In this document: positions 8,603-17,794 of the stretch, piece by piece
Layout of the letters: each line of letters starts with the position of its first letter
Numbering within the stretch: the stretch's first letter is position 1
Assembly (NCBI GenBank): GCA_021841865.1
Contig: JAKCDM010000026.1
Span: 1 to 34,454, forward strand
Source: Pseudomonadota bacterium
GTDB lineage: Bacteria > Pseudomonadota > Gammaproteobacteria > Burkholderiales > Burkholderiaceae_C
DNA length: 34,454 bases
Reading direction: 5' to 3'
Notes under the pieces: generated by a model
Databases searched by the model: none
What the model was told of the DNA's origin: nothing
The model's input: only the letters and a program-made list of their open reading frames with translations
Program-made: the position numbers and the translations under genes

Positions 8603-10159
8603 ATGAACCACCACCAACCCATTCGTTTCGTGCATCGGGGACGCGTGCACGAGGTCGACGGCCTGCCGGTCACCACCACGGCGCTGCAGTGGCTGCGCGA
8701 GCACGCGCGCTGCACCGGCACCAAGGAAGGCTGCGCCGAAGGCGATTGCGGCGCGTGCACCGTGGTCGTGGCGGAACTGGCGCGCGTCGACGCCGACGGT
8801 GACGACACGGCCGTGAACTGCGGCGCGTTGCGCCTGCGACCGGTCAACGCCTGCATTCGCTACCTGCCCACGCTGCACGGCAAGGCGCTGCTGAGCGTGG
8901 AGGACCTGCGTGACTTTGCCGGCGGCGCGCCGCACCCGGTGCAGCAGGCGCTGGTCGACTGCCACGGTTCGCAATGCGGCTTCTGCACGCCCGGGTTCGC
9001 GATGAGCCTGTTCGCCAGCTACGAGCGCGCCATGCAACGCGGCGTGCGCCCGTCGCGCACCGAGGTTGCCGACGATCTGGCCGGCAACCTTTGCCGCTGC
9101 ACCGGCTACCGCCCGATTCTCGACGCGGCCGCGCATATGTTCGAACTGCCGGCAGCGCGGCTGCGCACCGAGGCGCTGGAGGGCATGCTGCGCTCGATCG
9201 AGGCCGACGACAGGTCGGCCGGGCCGCGCCTGTACAGCGCCCCGAATCCGCTGCTGGCGCCGCCGCGCGTGGATCATTTCCACGCACCGCGCAGCGTCGA
9301 GCAGCTCGCCGAGCTGCGCCTGCGCCATCCGCGCGCGCGCCTGATCGCAGGCACGACCGACGTCGCGCTGTGGACCAACAAGCAGCTGCGCGACCTCGGC
9401 GACCTGCTGTGGCTTGGCGACGTCGCCGAGCTGCGGCGCATCGACGAGCGCGACGGCATGCTGCGAATCGGCGCCGGCGCCACGCTCGAACACGCGTGGG
9501 CCGAGCTGGCGCGGCGCTGGCCGGAGTTGCGCGAGATGGGCCTGCGCTTCGCCGGGCCCCCGGTGCGCCACGCCGGCACGCTGGCAGGCAACCTGGCCAA
9601 CGGCTCGCCGATCGGCGATGCCGCGCCGGTGCTGATGGCGCTGGACGCTCGCCTGCTGCTGCAGCGCGGCGACGAGCTGCGCGAGCTCGCGCTGCCTGAG
9701 TTCTACGTCGACTACATGCGCAACGACCTGCGCGACGGCGAGTTCGTGCGCGCCATCCACGTGCCGCTTCCCGCTCCGGGACTGCTGCTTGCCGCGGAAA
9801 AGCACTCGCGGCGCCGCGACTGCGACATCTCGGCGATCAGCCTGGGCGCCTCGCTGCGAATCGAGCATGGCCGCGTGAGCCACGTGCGCCTGGCCTTCGG
9901 CGGCATGGCGGCCGTGGTGCGCCGCGCCGCCGCCGCCGAAGCCGCGCTGCTCGGCCAGGCCTGGGACGAGACCGCGGTGCAAGCCGCGATGGACGCGCTC
10001 GACGCCGACTTCCAGCCCCTCGACGACCTGCGCGCCAGCCGCGCGCACCGCATGCGCGTGGCCAGGAACTGGCTGTGGCGCCTGTGGCTGCAATGGCGCG
10101 GGAACGACCCCGTGCCAGGCCATGCGCTGCGCCTGTGGGACGCGGAGGTGACGGCATGA
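8603..10159 (+). CDS. xdhA: Xanthine dehydrogenase small subunit (2Fe-2S and FAD)
   Basis: A 518-residue subunit that carries two 2Fe-2S clusters and FAD and passes electrons from the molybdenum centre to NAD+. The first cluster motif is CAEGDCGAC (Cys44, 49, 52) with a further Cys in VNACIRY. The second is CGFCTPGF followed by GNLCRCTGYRP. A FAD-binding domain follows from about residue 210 (LIAGTTDVALW, FAGPPVRHAGTLAGNLANGS), then the CO-dehydrogenase-flavoprotein C-terminal domain. The ATG at 8603 gives the normal N-terminus; an in-frame ATG at 8561 adds 14 residues without family similarity, and neither has a strong ribosome site. The stop overlaps the xdhB start as ATGA (10156-10159), so the two are translationally coupled. 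Confidence 0.95.
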   Translation: MNHHQPIRFVHRGRVHEVDGLPVTTTALQWLREHARCTGTKEGCAEGDCGACTVVVAELARVDADGDDTAVNCGALRLRPVNACIRYLPTLHGKALLSVEDLRDFAGGAPHPVQQALVDCHGSQCGFCTPGFAMSLFASYERAMQRGVRPSRTEVADDLAGNLCRCTGYRPILDAAAHMFELPAARLRTEALEGMLRSIEADDRSAGPRLYSAPNPLLAPPRVDHFHAPRSVEQLAELRLRHPRARLIAGTTDVALWTNKQLRDLGDLLWLGDVAELRRIDERDGMLRIGAGATLEHAWAELARRWPELREMGLRFAGPPVRHAGTLAGNLANGSPIGDAAPVLMALDARLLLQRGDELRELALPEFYVDYMRNDLRDGEFVRAIHVPLPAPGLLLAAEKHSRRRDCDISAISLGASLRIEHGRVSHVRLAFGGMAAVVRRAAAAEAALLGQAWDETAVQAAMDALDADFQPLDDLRASRAHRMRVARNWLWRLWLQWRGNDPVPGHALRLWDAEVTA

Positions 10160-12495
10160 ACCGGCGACTGAGCGCACACAGCGCAGTGGGCCTGCCCACG
10201 CCACACGAATCGGCGCAGCTGCACGTGGCCGGCACGGCCGACTACACCGACGACCTGCCGCAACTCGAGGGCACGCTGCACGCCGCGCTGGGCCTGTCGC
10301 CACTGGCCCACGGGCGCCTGCTGGACATCGATCTGCAACGCCTGCGCGAACAGCCCGGGGTGGTGGCCGTGTTCAGCGCCGCCGACATCGCCGGGCACAA
10401 CGACTGCGGGCCGGTGCTGCACGACGACCCGGTGCTGGCCGATGGCACCTTGCGCTACGTCGGCCAGCCGGTGTTCCTGGTGGTCGCCGAGCAGCGCGAG
10501 CAGGCGCGTCGCGCCGCGGCGCTGGCGCGCGAGGTGATACGCGCCGAGCCGCTGCCGGCGGTGCTGGACGCGCGCCACGCGCATGAACTCGGCCAGTACG
10601 TGCTCGACCCCATGCACCTGCTGCGCGAGAGCTCCCCCGGCGCGCTGGCGCGCGCGCTGGAGTCGGCGCCGCACCGCCTGCGCGGCAGCTGGTCCGTGGG
10701 CGGCCAGGAACAGTTCTACCTGGAAGGGCAGATCGCCTGCGCGCAGCCGCAGGCCGACGGCGCGATGCGCGTGCTGTGCTCCACGCAGCATCCCAGCGAG
10801 ATGCAGCATGTGGTGGCTGCGCTGCTGGGCCGCCCGCTGCACGACGTGCTGGTGGAGTGCCGGCGCATGGGCGGGGGATTCGGCGGCAAGGAATCCCAGT
10901 CGGCGCTGTTCGCGTGCTGCGCGGCGCTCGCCGCCGCGCGCCTGCAGCGCGCCGTGAAGCTGCGCGTCGACCGCGACGACGACATGCTGATCACCGGGCG
11001 GCGCCACGGTTTCGACTACGACTGGGACGTGGCGTTCGACGCCGGCGGGCGCATCCTCGGCTGCGAGGTCACGCTGATCGCCAACGCCGGGCACTCGGCC
11101 GACCTGTCGGGCGCGGTGATGACCCGCGCGCTGTGCCACCTGGACAACGCCTACCACCTGGCCGAAGTGGCCATGCACGGCTACTGCGCGCGCACCAACA
11201 CCCAGAGCAACACCGCGTTCCGCGGCTTCGGCGGACCGCAGGGCGCTCTGGTGATGGAGTACATGCTCGACAGCATCGCACGCCACCTCGGGCTGGACGC
11301 GCTGCAGGTACGGAAGGCCAATTTCTACGACCCGACGCGGGTGCAGACCACGCCGTACGGCCAGCCGGTGCGTGACAACGTGATCGGCGATCTGGTGAGC
11401 CAACTGGTGCACGATGCCGACTACGCGTCGCGCAGGGCCGAGGTCGCGAAATTCAACCGCGGCAACCCGGTGCTCAAGAAGGGCCTCGCGCTCACCCCGG
11501 TGAAATTCGGCATTTCCTTCAACGTTCCGCATTTCAACCAGGCGGGCGCTCTGGTGCACGTCTATACCGACGGCAGCGTGCTGGTCAACCACGGCGGCAC
11601 CGAGATGGGCCAGGGCCTGAACACCAAGGTGGCGCAAGTCGTGGCCCATGAACTCGGGCTGGATATCACCCGCGTGCGCTGCACAGCCACCGACACGTCG
11701 AAGGTGGCCAACACCTCGGCCACCGCGGCATCCACCGGTGCGGACCTCAACGGCATGGCGGCGCAGGACGCGGCCTCGCGCATCCGCGCACGCCTGGCGG
11801 AGCTGGCGGCCGGCCGCTTCGGCTGCGCTCCCGGGGATGTGCTGTTCGCCGGCGGTTGCGTGCAGGCCGGGGATGCCCGGATGGACTTCGCCGACCTCGT
11901 CGGCATCGCCTACCGCGAGCGCGTGCAGCTGTGGAGCGAGGGCTTCTACACCACGCCCGGGCTGCACTGGGACCCGAAGGCGCTGCGCGGCAACCCTTTC
12001 TACTACTTTGCCTACGGTGCCGCGCTCAGCGAGGTGCTGCTCGATACCCTGACCGGCGAGTGGCGCCTGCTACGCGCCGACCTGCTGCACGATGCCGGGC
12101 AGTCGCTGAACCCGGCCATCGACATCGGCCAGGTCGAGGGAGCGTTCATCCAGGGCATGGGCTGGCTGACCATCGAAAAACTGGTGTGGCACCCGAAGAC
12201 CGGCGCGCTGCTCACGCACGCGCCGAGCACCTACAAGATCCCCACCGCCAACGACTGCCCGCCGGTGCTGCGCACAGCCCTGTTCGACCGCGCGAACCCG
12301 CAGCCGACCATCCACCGCTCGAAGGCGGTCGGCGAGCCGCCGCTGCTGTTGCCCTTCTCTGTGCTGCTGGCGCTGCGCGATGCCGTGTCGGCCGTGGGCG
12401 AGCACCGGGTGCAGCCCGAGCTGCTGGCGCCGGCCACGCCCGAGGCACTGCTCGACGCAGTCGACGGCGTGCGGCGCGAGCTGGGACAGGCGTGA
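10156..12495 (+). CDS. xdhB: Xanthine dehydrogenase large (molybdopterin) subunit
   Basis: A 779-residue subunit with the molybdopterin active site that hydroxylates hypoxanthine to xanthine and xanthine to urate. Family motifs seen in order: GQEQFYLEGQ (the conserved Gln near Mo), MGGGFGGKE, FRGFGGPQG (the substrate Arg region), GGTEMGQGLNTK, and near the C-terminus KAVGEPPLLL with the catalytic Glu at residue 727. All expected active-site elements are present and the length is normal for bacterial XdhB. The start overlaps the xdhA stop (ATGA) and the stop overlaps a GTG that can start xdhC, so xdhABC is a translationally coupled operon. Electron transfer goes through XdhA. Confidence 0.95.
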   Translation: MNRRLSAHSAVGLPTPHESAQLHVAGTADYTDDLPQLEGTLHAALGLSPLAHGRLLDIDLQRLREQPGVVAVFSAADIAGHNDCGPVLHDDPVLADGTLRYVGQPVFLVVAEQREQARRAAALAREVIRAEPLPAVLDARHAHELGQYVLDPMHLLRESSPGALARALESAPHRLRGSWSVGGQEQFYLEGQIACAQPQADGAMRVLCSTQHPSEMQHVVAALLGRPLHDVLVECRRMGGGFGGKESQSALFACCAALAAARLQRAVKLRVDRDDDMLITGRRHGFDYDWDVAFDAGGRILGCEVTLIANAGHSADLSGAVMTRALCHLDNAYHLAEVAMHGYCARTNTQSNTAFRGFGGPQGALVMEYMLDSIARHLGLDALQVRKANFYDPTRVQTTPYGQPVRDNVIGDLVSQLVHDADYASRRAEVAKFNRGNPVLKKGLALTPVKFGISFNVPHFNQAGALVHVYTDGSVLVNHGGTEMGQGLNTKVAQVVAHELGLDITRVRCTATDTSKVANTSATAASTGADLNGMAAQDAASRIRARLAELAAGRFGCAPGDVLFAGGCVQAGDARMDFADLVGIAYRERVQLWSEGFYTTPGLHWDPKALRGNPFYYFAYGAALSEVLLDTLTGEWRLLRADLLHDAGQSLNPAIDIGQVEGAFIQGMGWLTIEKLVWHPKTGALLTHAPSTYKIPTANDCPPVLRTALFDRANPQPTIHRSKAVGEPPLLLPFSVLLALRDAVSAVGEHRVQPELLAPATPEALLDAVDGVRRELGQA

Positions 12496-13283
12496 GCGAC
12501 ATGGCCCACGCGCCGCCATGCTCCGTGGAGGTGCGCATCGCCGAGGTGCGCGGCTCGGCACCGCGTGAAACCGGCGCCTGCATGCTGGTAGGGCCCGACT
12601 TCGAGCGCGGCTCCATCGGCGGCGGACACCTGGAGTGGCACGCCCAGCGACGCGCCCGCGAGCTGCTTGCGCAGTGGTGCGCCGAGCCCGGCCCCGCCGT
12701 GCGCGAGACCCACGCGCTGGGCCCGTCTCTGGGCCAGTGCTGCGGCGGGGTCGTGACCCTGGAGTACGCAGCCTCGGCGCTGCGCGAGCTGCCACCGGCG
12801 GCGCCGCTGTTCCACCTGCAACTGCACGGCGCCGGCCACGTCGGCCGTGCGCTGGTACGCCTGCTGGCGACGCTGCCCTGCCAGGTCGACTGGGTCGACG
12901 AGCGCGACGAGGCCTTCGCCGGCGCCGGGCTCGGCGGCGGACCGGGGCCGGCGCGAATTCGCCAGCTGGCGGTCGACGAGCCGCAGGCCGAGGTCGAGCT
13001 GGCACCGGCGGGCGCCTTCGTGCTGGTCATGACCCACAGCCACGAGCTCGACGCACGCATCTGCGAGGCCGCGCTGCGCCGCCACGATCTCGGGCTGGTC
13101 GGGCTGATCGGCTCGCGCACCAAGCGCGCCCGCTTCGAGCACCGCTGGCTGGCCCGCGGTCTCGCCCCGCAGTCGCTGCAGCGACTGGTGTGCCCGATCG
13201 GCATTCCCGGCATCACCGGCAAGCAGCCCGAGGTGCTGGCGCTGGCGGTGGCCGCGCAGTTGCTGCAGCACGCCGGCTGCTGA
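12492..13283 (+). CDS. xdhC: XdhC, molybdenum cofactor maturation factor for xanthine dehydrogenase
   Basis: About 263 residues. The N-terminal XdhC/CoxI domain contains EVRGSAPRETGACMLV and GSIGGGHLEWHA; the middle has CCGGVVTLEY; a C-terminal Rossmann-like domain begins LQLHGAGHVGRALVRLL and ends GIPGITGKQPEVLALAVAAQLL. XdhC proteins bind Moco, promote its sulfuration and insert it into XdhB. The GTG at 12492 overlaps the xdhB stop as GTGA, which suits coupling; an ATG nine bases later (12501) is an equally possible start. As the only such factor in the window it might also serve the second Mo hydroxylase at 14990-17789, which has no XdhC gene beside it. Confidence 0.9.
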   Translation: MSDMAHAPPCSVEVRIAEVRGSAPRETGACMLVGPDFERGSIGGGHLEWHAQRRARELLAQWCAEPGPAVRETHALGPSLGQCCGGVVTLEYAASALRELPPAAPLFHLQLHGAGHVGRALVRLLATLPCQVDWVDERDEAFAGAGLGGGPGPARIRQLAVDEPQAEVELAPAGAFVLVMTHSHELDARICEAALRRHDLGLVGLIGSRTKRARFEHRWLARGLAPQSLQRLVCPIGIPGITGKQPEVLALAVAAQLLQHAGC

Positions 13284-13294
13284 GCCGCAACGCC

Positions 13295-13312
13295 GGGCGT
13301 CACAGCGCCCGC
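13295..13312 (+). terminator. GC-rich stem-loop after xdhC (possible terminator)
   Basis: CGGGCG pairs with CGCCCG around a six-base loop, 12 bases after the xdhC stop. The following bases are C- and A-rich rather than T-rich, so intrinsic termination is doubtful; a second stem (13336-13362) follows. Confidence 0.3.
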
Positions 13313-13417
13313 CCCCAAAACAAGACAGCGACCGCGGCCCCGCCCGAAGGGACCGTGGGGCCAGGCCGCGCGCGCTCGCCGCATCGTGGTGATAGCACAG
13401 GCGTATGACGAAGGCGC

Positions 13418-13432
13418 GGAAATAGTATTTCC
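13418..13432. promoter_or_regulatory. Perfect inverted repeat upstream of the NCS2 permease gene
   Basis: GGAAATA-G-TATTTCC is a perfect 7+1+7 inverted repeat, 173 bases before the permease start at 13605. It is an AT-rich dyad in a GC-rich region and would suit an operator, most economically for the LysR regulator encoded at 19226-20173 at the end of the same gene set. The assignment is inference; I found no second copy upstream of the minus-strand operon. Confidence 0.5.
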
Positions 13433-13604
13433 ACCTGCTGCGCGGCCGTGCCAAAGTGCGAGCACAAGATCAAGAAATTGCAGGCTGCAGCGCTGGCCCA
13501 GGCAACGCCGAAAGCATCCGCATGAACGGATGCGTGCACAGCAACCCACCGGGCCGCAAACGATCGACGTGCGAGGCGTGGCTCGGTACCTGGAGGAGAC
13601 ACCG

Positions 13605-14960
13605 ATGAGACATCCGCATCAAAGCGTCGACGAGATCCTGCCGGCGCGCAAGATGATCACCCTGGGCCTGCAGCACATGCTGGTGGCCTATGTCGGCGCC
13701 ATCGCCGTCCCGCTGATCGTTGCATCCGCGCTGAAGATGTCGCACCAGGACACCATCACGCTGATCAGCACAGCGCTGTTCTGTTCCGGCATCGCCACCC
13801 TGGTGCAGACCATCGGCGTATGGAAGTTCGGGGTCAAGCTGCCCATTCTCAACGGCGTGGCCTTCAGCAGCGTGGGACCGGTGATCGCCATCGGCACCAA
13901 CCCGCAGATCGGCTTCGTCGGAGTCTGCGGCTCGGTGATCGCTGCCGGGCTGGTCACCATCGTGCTGGCCCCCTACGTGGGCAAGCTGCGACGATTCTTC
14001 CCGCCAGTCGTCACAGGCTGCATCGTGCTGATCATCGGCCTGACCCTGTTTCCTGTCGCCTATCAGTGGCTGGGTGGCGGGCGTGGCAACGCGCAGTTCG
14101 GCAGCCCGGTCTATCTCGCGGTGGCGTTTTTCGTGACCGCCGTGATCCTGGGCATCAACCGCTACGCCACGGGACTCGTGCGTAACCTCTCGGTATTGAT
14201 CGGGCTGCTGTGCGGCGCGTTGGCAGGCGGCATGCTCGGCATGGCCGACTACAGCTCGGTCGCCAAGGCTCCATGGGTCGCAGTGCCGATGCCGTTCCAC
14301 TTCGGCATCCCCGTGTTCCGGGTGATCCCGATCCTGACCATGATCGTGGTCATGCTGGTGCAAATGGTCGAGTCGACGGGCCTGTTCATCGTCATCGGCG
14401 ACATCGCCAACAAGGAGATTCATGAGCAGGACGTGATCAACGGTCTGCGCGGAAACGGGCTGGCGAGCGCAATCGCCGGAATGTTCGCGGCCTTTCCCTT
14501 TATCGCCTTCATGGAGAACGTGGGCACCGTGATCCTTACCGGGGTGCGCAGCCGCTTCGTGGTCGCCGTCAGCGGCGTGCTGCTGTGCCTGGTCGCCCTG
14601 ATGCCCAAGATCGGGGCGGTGTTCGCGGCCACTGCGCCCGCCGCGCTGGGCGGGACAGGCATGGCCTTGTTCGGGGTCGTGGTCGCCGCCGGCATCAAGA
14701 CCCTGTCGCGCGTCGACTACACCAACGAAAACAACGTCTACGTCGTCGGGTTCACGCTGGTGCTGGCGGCAATCCCGATTTTCATGCCGTCCGTCTTCGG
14801 CCGCATGCCGACGTGGACCGCCCCCTTTCTGCAAAGCGGGGTCATCATCGCCAGCGTCGCCGCCGTGGCCCTGAACCTGTTCTTCAACGGCCTGCGCGAG
14901 GCTGTGCCCGAGACGCATGCACTGCGCGCCGAACTCGCCGATGCGTCGTGCGACGCCTGA
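13605..14960 (+). CDS. NCS2 nucleobase permease with UraA-like pocket residues
   Basis: A 451-residue membrane protein of the nucleobase-ascorbate (NCS2) family. The N-terminal half looks like the xanthine/urate branch ([37 protein letters not shown]). In helix 8 the conserved Glu is present (E256 in MVESTGLF). In the helix 9-10 region it reads RGNGLASA (N284) and FMENVGTV (E304, N305). In xanthine and urate carriers such as XanQ and UacT these positions are usually Asp and Gln, whereas Glu-Asn is what I recall for the uracil carrier UraA. The substrate may therefore be a non-standard imide-bearing heterocycle. GGAGGAG (13592-13598) sets the start; the frame is open upstream but that part is not membrane-like. 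It heads the plus arm of the catabolic module. Confidence 0.9.
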   Translation: MRHPHQSVDEILPARKMITLGLQHMLVAYVGAIAVPLIVASALKMSHQDTITLISTALFCSGIATLVQTIGVWKFGVKLPILNGVAFSSVGPVIAIGTNPQIGFVGVCGSVIAAGLVTIVLAPYVGKLRRFFPPVVTGCIVLIIGLTLFPVAYQWLGGGRGNAQFGSPVYLAVAFFVTAVILGINRYATGLVRNLSVLIGLLCGALAGGMLGMADYSSVAKAPWVAVPMPFHFGIPVFRVIPILTMIVVMLVQMVESTGLFIVIGDIANKEIHEQDVINGLRGNGLASAIAGMFAAFPFIAFMENVGTVILTGVRSRFVVAVSGVLLCLVALMPKIGAVFAATAPAALGGTGMALFGVVVAAGIKTLSRVDYTNENNVYVVGFTLVLAAIPIFMPSVFGRMPTWTAPFLQSGVIIASVAAVALNLFFNGLREAVPETHALRAELADASCDA

Positions 14961-14989
14961 TCCACATGCCGAGACGGGGAGATACCGAC

Positions 14990-15448
14990 ATGCGCATGCA
15001 ACTTCGTGTAAACGGCTCGCTGCACAGCGTGGACGTGGCCGCGGACAAGCCCCTGTTGTGGGTACTGCGGGAGGACCTCGGCCTGACGGGCAGCAAGTAC
15101 GGCTGCGGTCGCGGCCTGTGCGGGGCCTGCACCGTGCACGTGGGCGCCGACGCGGTGCGCTCATGCCTGGTGCGCGCAGGCGACGTAGGCACGGCCGAGG
15201 TGACCACCATCGAGGGGTTGGGGCGCCACGGCCTGACGGCATTGCAGCAGGCCTGGATCGCCGAGGATGTCCCGCAATGCGGCTACTGCCAATCGGGGCA
15301 GATCATGAGCGCGGCCGCGCTGCTGCGCAGCCATCCCAGGCCCGACGAGCGCCAGATCGTCGACGCCATGTCGGGCAATCTGTGCCGCTGCGGCACCTAC
15401 GCCAGGATCCGCCGCGCCATCCGTCGCGCCGCCGGCGGCGGCGAATGA
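14990..15448 (+). CDS. 2Fe-2S subunit of an IorAB-like molybdenum hydroxylase
   Basis: A 152-residue ferredoxin-like subunit. The plant-type cluster is bound by Cys39, 44, 47 and 59 ([12 protein letters not shown] and RSC). The second cluster is bound by Cys97, 100, 132 and 134 ([10 protein letters not shown] and NLCRCGTY). Size and motifs match the small subunit of isoquinoline 1-oxidoreductase and similar two-subunit hydroxylases that lack FAD. GGGGAGA lies seven bases before the ATG at 14990. It has no signal peptide of its own, so if the partner subunit is exported by Tat it would travel as a complex with it. It lies 29 bases after the permease stop and 52 bases before the large subunit. 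Confidence 0.92.
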   Translation: MRMQLRVNGSLHSVDVAADKPLLWVLREDLGLTGSKYGCGRGLCGACTVHVGADAVRSCLVRAGDVGTAEVTTIEGLGRHGLTALQQAWIAEDVPQCGYCQSGQIMSAAALLRSHPRPDERQIVDAMSGNLCRCGTYARIRRAIRRAAGGGE

Positions 15449-15500
15449 GCCGGCCGCCCGTACGCACGCATCCCTGAATCCCTTCTACAGGAGGCACACC

Positions 15501-17789
15501 ATGCCTGCTACGTCCCTGCGCGCGCCGCGCTCGTCGCGCCGTGATTTTCTTCGCCATGCCGCGGCCTGCGGTCCCTGCCTGATGATCGGCCTGACGCTGG
15601 CGCCGCGCGCCGGCGCCGCAGTCCTCGGGGCGCGTCCGGACAGCGCGCCCGCCCACTTGCCCGGCGAAGCAGACATGCCCGCCGCGCCTGACCTTGCCAA
15701 CGCCTGGCTGCTCATCGATCGCAACGGCCTGACCCAGCTCATCGTCAACAAGTACGACTCCGGAACGGCCATCCAGACATCCTTCGGCGCGCTGCTCGCC
15801 GACGAACTCGGGGTCGATCTGGACTCGGTTCGCATCATCGCGCCGCCGAATCCCTTCGACCCTGTGTACATGCAAAAGGACTGGGGCGAATTCTCGACGG
15901 GAGGCAGCACCAGCATCATGACTGAGTACCGCAACCTGCGCGAGGCGGCGGCGGCGGCGCGCACCCTGCTGGTCGAGAGCGCCGCGATGCGATGGCGCGT
16001 TCCCACGCAATCCTGCGACACCGCGCACGGCCATGTGGTACAGCTCGGCGGCTCGCGCAGGATTGGCTTCGGCGAACTGGTCGGGCAGGCAGCGCGCCTG
16101 CCAGCGCCGCGACAGGTACGGCTGCGCGCGCTGGAAGACCTGCCAAACGTCGGCAAGCTGCGCCACAAGCTCGGCGCAGAGTCCAAGTGCACCGGCGAAC
16201 GGCGCTACACCATCGATCTGCAGGTTCCCGCAATGCTGGTGGCCGGCATCGAGCGTGCGCCGGTGCTCAACGCACGCGTGAAATCCCTGGATGCTGCAGA
16301 GGCCTTGCGCGTGGCAGGCGTCCATGCCGTGCTGCGCGTTCCGGGGCGACCCGATCTCCTCGGCGGCAACCAGGAAGGAGTAGCGGTGATCGCGGACTCG
16401 TTCTGGTCCGTGCAGCAGGCCCGCCGCAAGTTGCGCGTGCAGTGGGAGGGAGGTGACGCAGGATTTGACAGCAGCCGTCTGCCGACCGAGCAACACGATA
16501 CCCTGCAGCGCTCACTGCGCGGCGACACCGCAGTCGAAGTGGTTCCCACCATCCGGCGCGGCAACCTCGCGGCATCGCTGGCGAGCTCGGCGCGTCAACT
16601 GCATGCCAGCTACGTCATGCCCTACAAGGCCGCCAATCCGATGGAGCCGCAGTGCGTGATCACGCAGGTTCGCGACGACGGCGTGCACTTCTGGGGGCCA
16701 CTGCAGGTGCCCAGCAATGCGCTGTTCGCAGCGGCCATGATCTGCGGCGAAAGCGATCCCGCGCGCGTGCATCTGCACGATGCCGACCTGATCGGCGGCG
16801 GCAGCTTCGGTTCCCGGGAATCCCGCTACTGGCTTCTCGAGGCGGTATGGCTGGCGCGGCAGACCGGGCGCGCGATCAAGCTGATCAACACTCGCGAGGA
16901 TGAGATGCGCGCCCTGTACTACCACGCGGCCAGCTACCACCACGTTGTCGGCGCGCTGGACGCCCGGGGCCGCCTGCGAGGCCTGCAAGTCCGCGCGGTG
17001 GTCCCGGCCTCTCCCGAACGCTGGCAGGCTGGCTACGACAAGCGACACCCGCCAATGGACTACAGCACGACCGAGGCGCTGTGCAGCTGGGACTTCGCCT
17101 ACACAGTGCCGGCGCTGGACGTAGCCTGGGTTCGACACGAAACCGCGCTGCCCACGGGCTGGTATCGAGCGGTGAGCTTCATTCCCAACGTGTTCGCCGT
17201 CGAGACCTTCATCGACGAGGTCGCCCAAGCCGCCGGAGCGGATCCGCATGCCTACCGCCGTGCGCTGATGCAAGGCAGGCCGCGGCATGTCGCGGTGCTT
17301 GACCAGGCCGTGCGTCGGGAGCGCGATGCCTTCCCGGGCGCCACGGAGGATGTCCTTGGCATCGCCACCAACCAGGCCTATGGCAGCTACTGCGCGGTGG
17401 TCGTTCGCCTGCGCGGCAGCGGCGGGGCCTGGCGCATCCGGCACGTGACCTGCGTGGCCGACTGCGGGCTCGCGGTGCTTCCGGGCAGCGTGCAGGAACA
17501 GTTGTACGGGGGCGTCATGTGGGGCCTGGGCCACGCACTGCACGATCGCGTCCAGGTCGTGGATGGAAGGGTTCGCGAGTCGAACTTCGACGACTACCCC
17601 GTGATGCGCATGTCGGAGATGCCCGAGGTGGACGTGCACATCGTGGACGGCGACACGCGGCACCCGGGAGGAGTCGGCGAACTGGCCGCGCCTTCCACGG
17701 TCGCCGCGCTGGGCAATGCGCTGTCGCGCGCTCTCGGGCGGCGTCTGCGGCAGACGCCCTTCGACGTGCCCGAACTGCTCGGCGCCTGA
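15501..17789 (+). CDS. Tat-exported molybdopterin subunit of an IorAB-like hydroxylase
   Basis: A 762-residue xanthine-oxidase-family molybdopterin subunit of the IorB type. The N-terminus carries a twin-arginine signal (SRRDFLR at residues 12-18, then a weakly hydrophobic stretch ending near RAGAAVLG), so the enzyme is probably periplasmic or membrane-attached. AGGAGG at 15489-15494 sets the start. Recognisable elements include the Moco-binding regions GGSTSIMTEYRNL and GGGSFGSRESRYW, and the C-terminal GGVGELAAPST with the catalytic Glu at residue 727. Members of this family hydroxylate N-heterocycles or aldehydes and pass electrons to a cytochrome. No cytochrome c or FAD subunit gene lies nearby, so the electron acceptor is missing from the locus. 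It is clearly distinct from XdhB of the same window. Confidence 0.9.
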   Translation: MPATSLRAPRSSRRDFLRHAAACGPCLMIGLTLAPRAGAAVLGARPDSAPAHLPGEADMPAAPDLANAWLLIDRNGLTQLIVNKYDSGTAIQTSFGALLADELGVDLDSVRIIAPPNPFDPVYMQKDWGEFSTGGSTSIMTEYRNLREAAAAARTLLVESAAMRWRVPTQSCDTAHGHVVQLGGSRRIGFGELVGQAARLPAPRQVRLRALEDLPNVGKLRHKLGAESKCTGERRYTIDLQVPAMLVAGIERAPVLNARVKSLDAAEALRVAGVHAVLRVPGRPDLLGGNQEGVAVIADSFWSVQQARRKLRVQWEGGDAGFDSSRLPTEQHDTLQRSLRGDTAVEVVPTIRRGNLAASLASSARQLHASYVMPYKAANPMEPQCVITQVRDDGVHFWGPLQVPSNALFAAAMICGESDPARVHLHDADLIGGGSFGSRESRYWLLEAVWLARQTGRAIKLINTREDEMRALYYHAASYHHVVGALDARGRLRGLQVRAVVPASPERWQAGYDKRHPPMDYSTTEALCSWDFAYTVPALDVAWVRHETALPTGWYRAVSFIPNVFAVETFIDEVAQAAGADPHAYRRALMQGRPRHVAVLDQAVRRERDAFPGATEDVLGIATNQAYGSYCAVVVRLRGSGGAWRIRHVTCVADCGLAVLPGSVQEQLYGGVMWGLGHALHDRVQVVDGRVRESNFDDYPVMRMSEMPEVDVHIVDGDTRHPGGVGELAAPSTVAALGNALSRALGRRLRQTPFDVPELLGA

Positions 17790-17794
17790 GCCCG

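Larger units (their letters stand above)
13284..13604. other. 321-bp spacer: end of xdh operon and leader of the NCS2 permease gene
   Basis: No gene is visible here. The left half holds GC-rich dyads that could end xdhABC: CGGGCG/CGCCCG at 13295-13312 and GGCCCC/GGGGCC at 13336-13362, neither followed by a T-run. The right half is less GC-rich and holds a perfect inverted repeat at 13418-13432. The spacer ends in the ribosome site GGAGGAG at 13592-13598. No convincing -35/-10 pair could be fixed. Confidence 0.6.

Noticed and set aside
9712-11967. 751-codon antisense open frame opposite xdhA and xdhB
   Set aside because: Lies wholly opposite well-supported xanthine dehydrogenase genes and has no recognisable motif.
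13494-13509. Sigma-54-like GG-N10-GC (TGGCCCAGGCAACGCC) upstream of the NCS2 permease
   Set aside because: Only the GG and GC dinucleotides match; the TTGC element is replaced by ACGC, and no sigma-54 activator is encoded in this module.
13470-15242. 590-codon antisense open frame opposite the NCS2 permease
   Set aside because: His/Asp/Gln-rich product typical of the complement of a membrane-protein gene; no homology visible.
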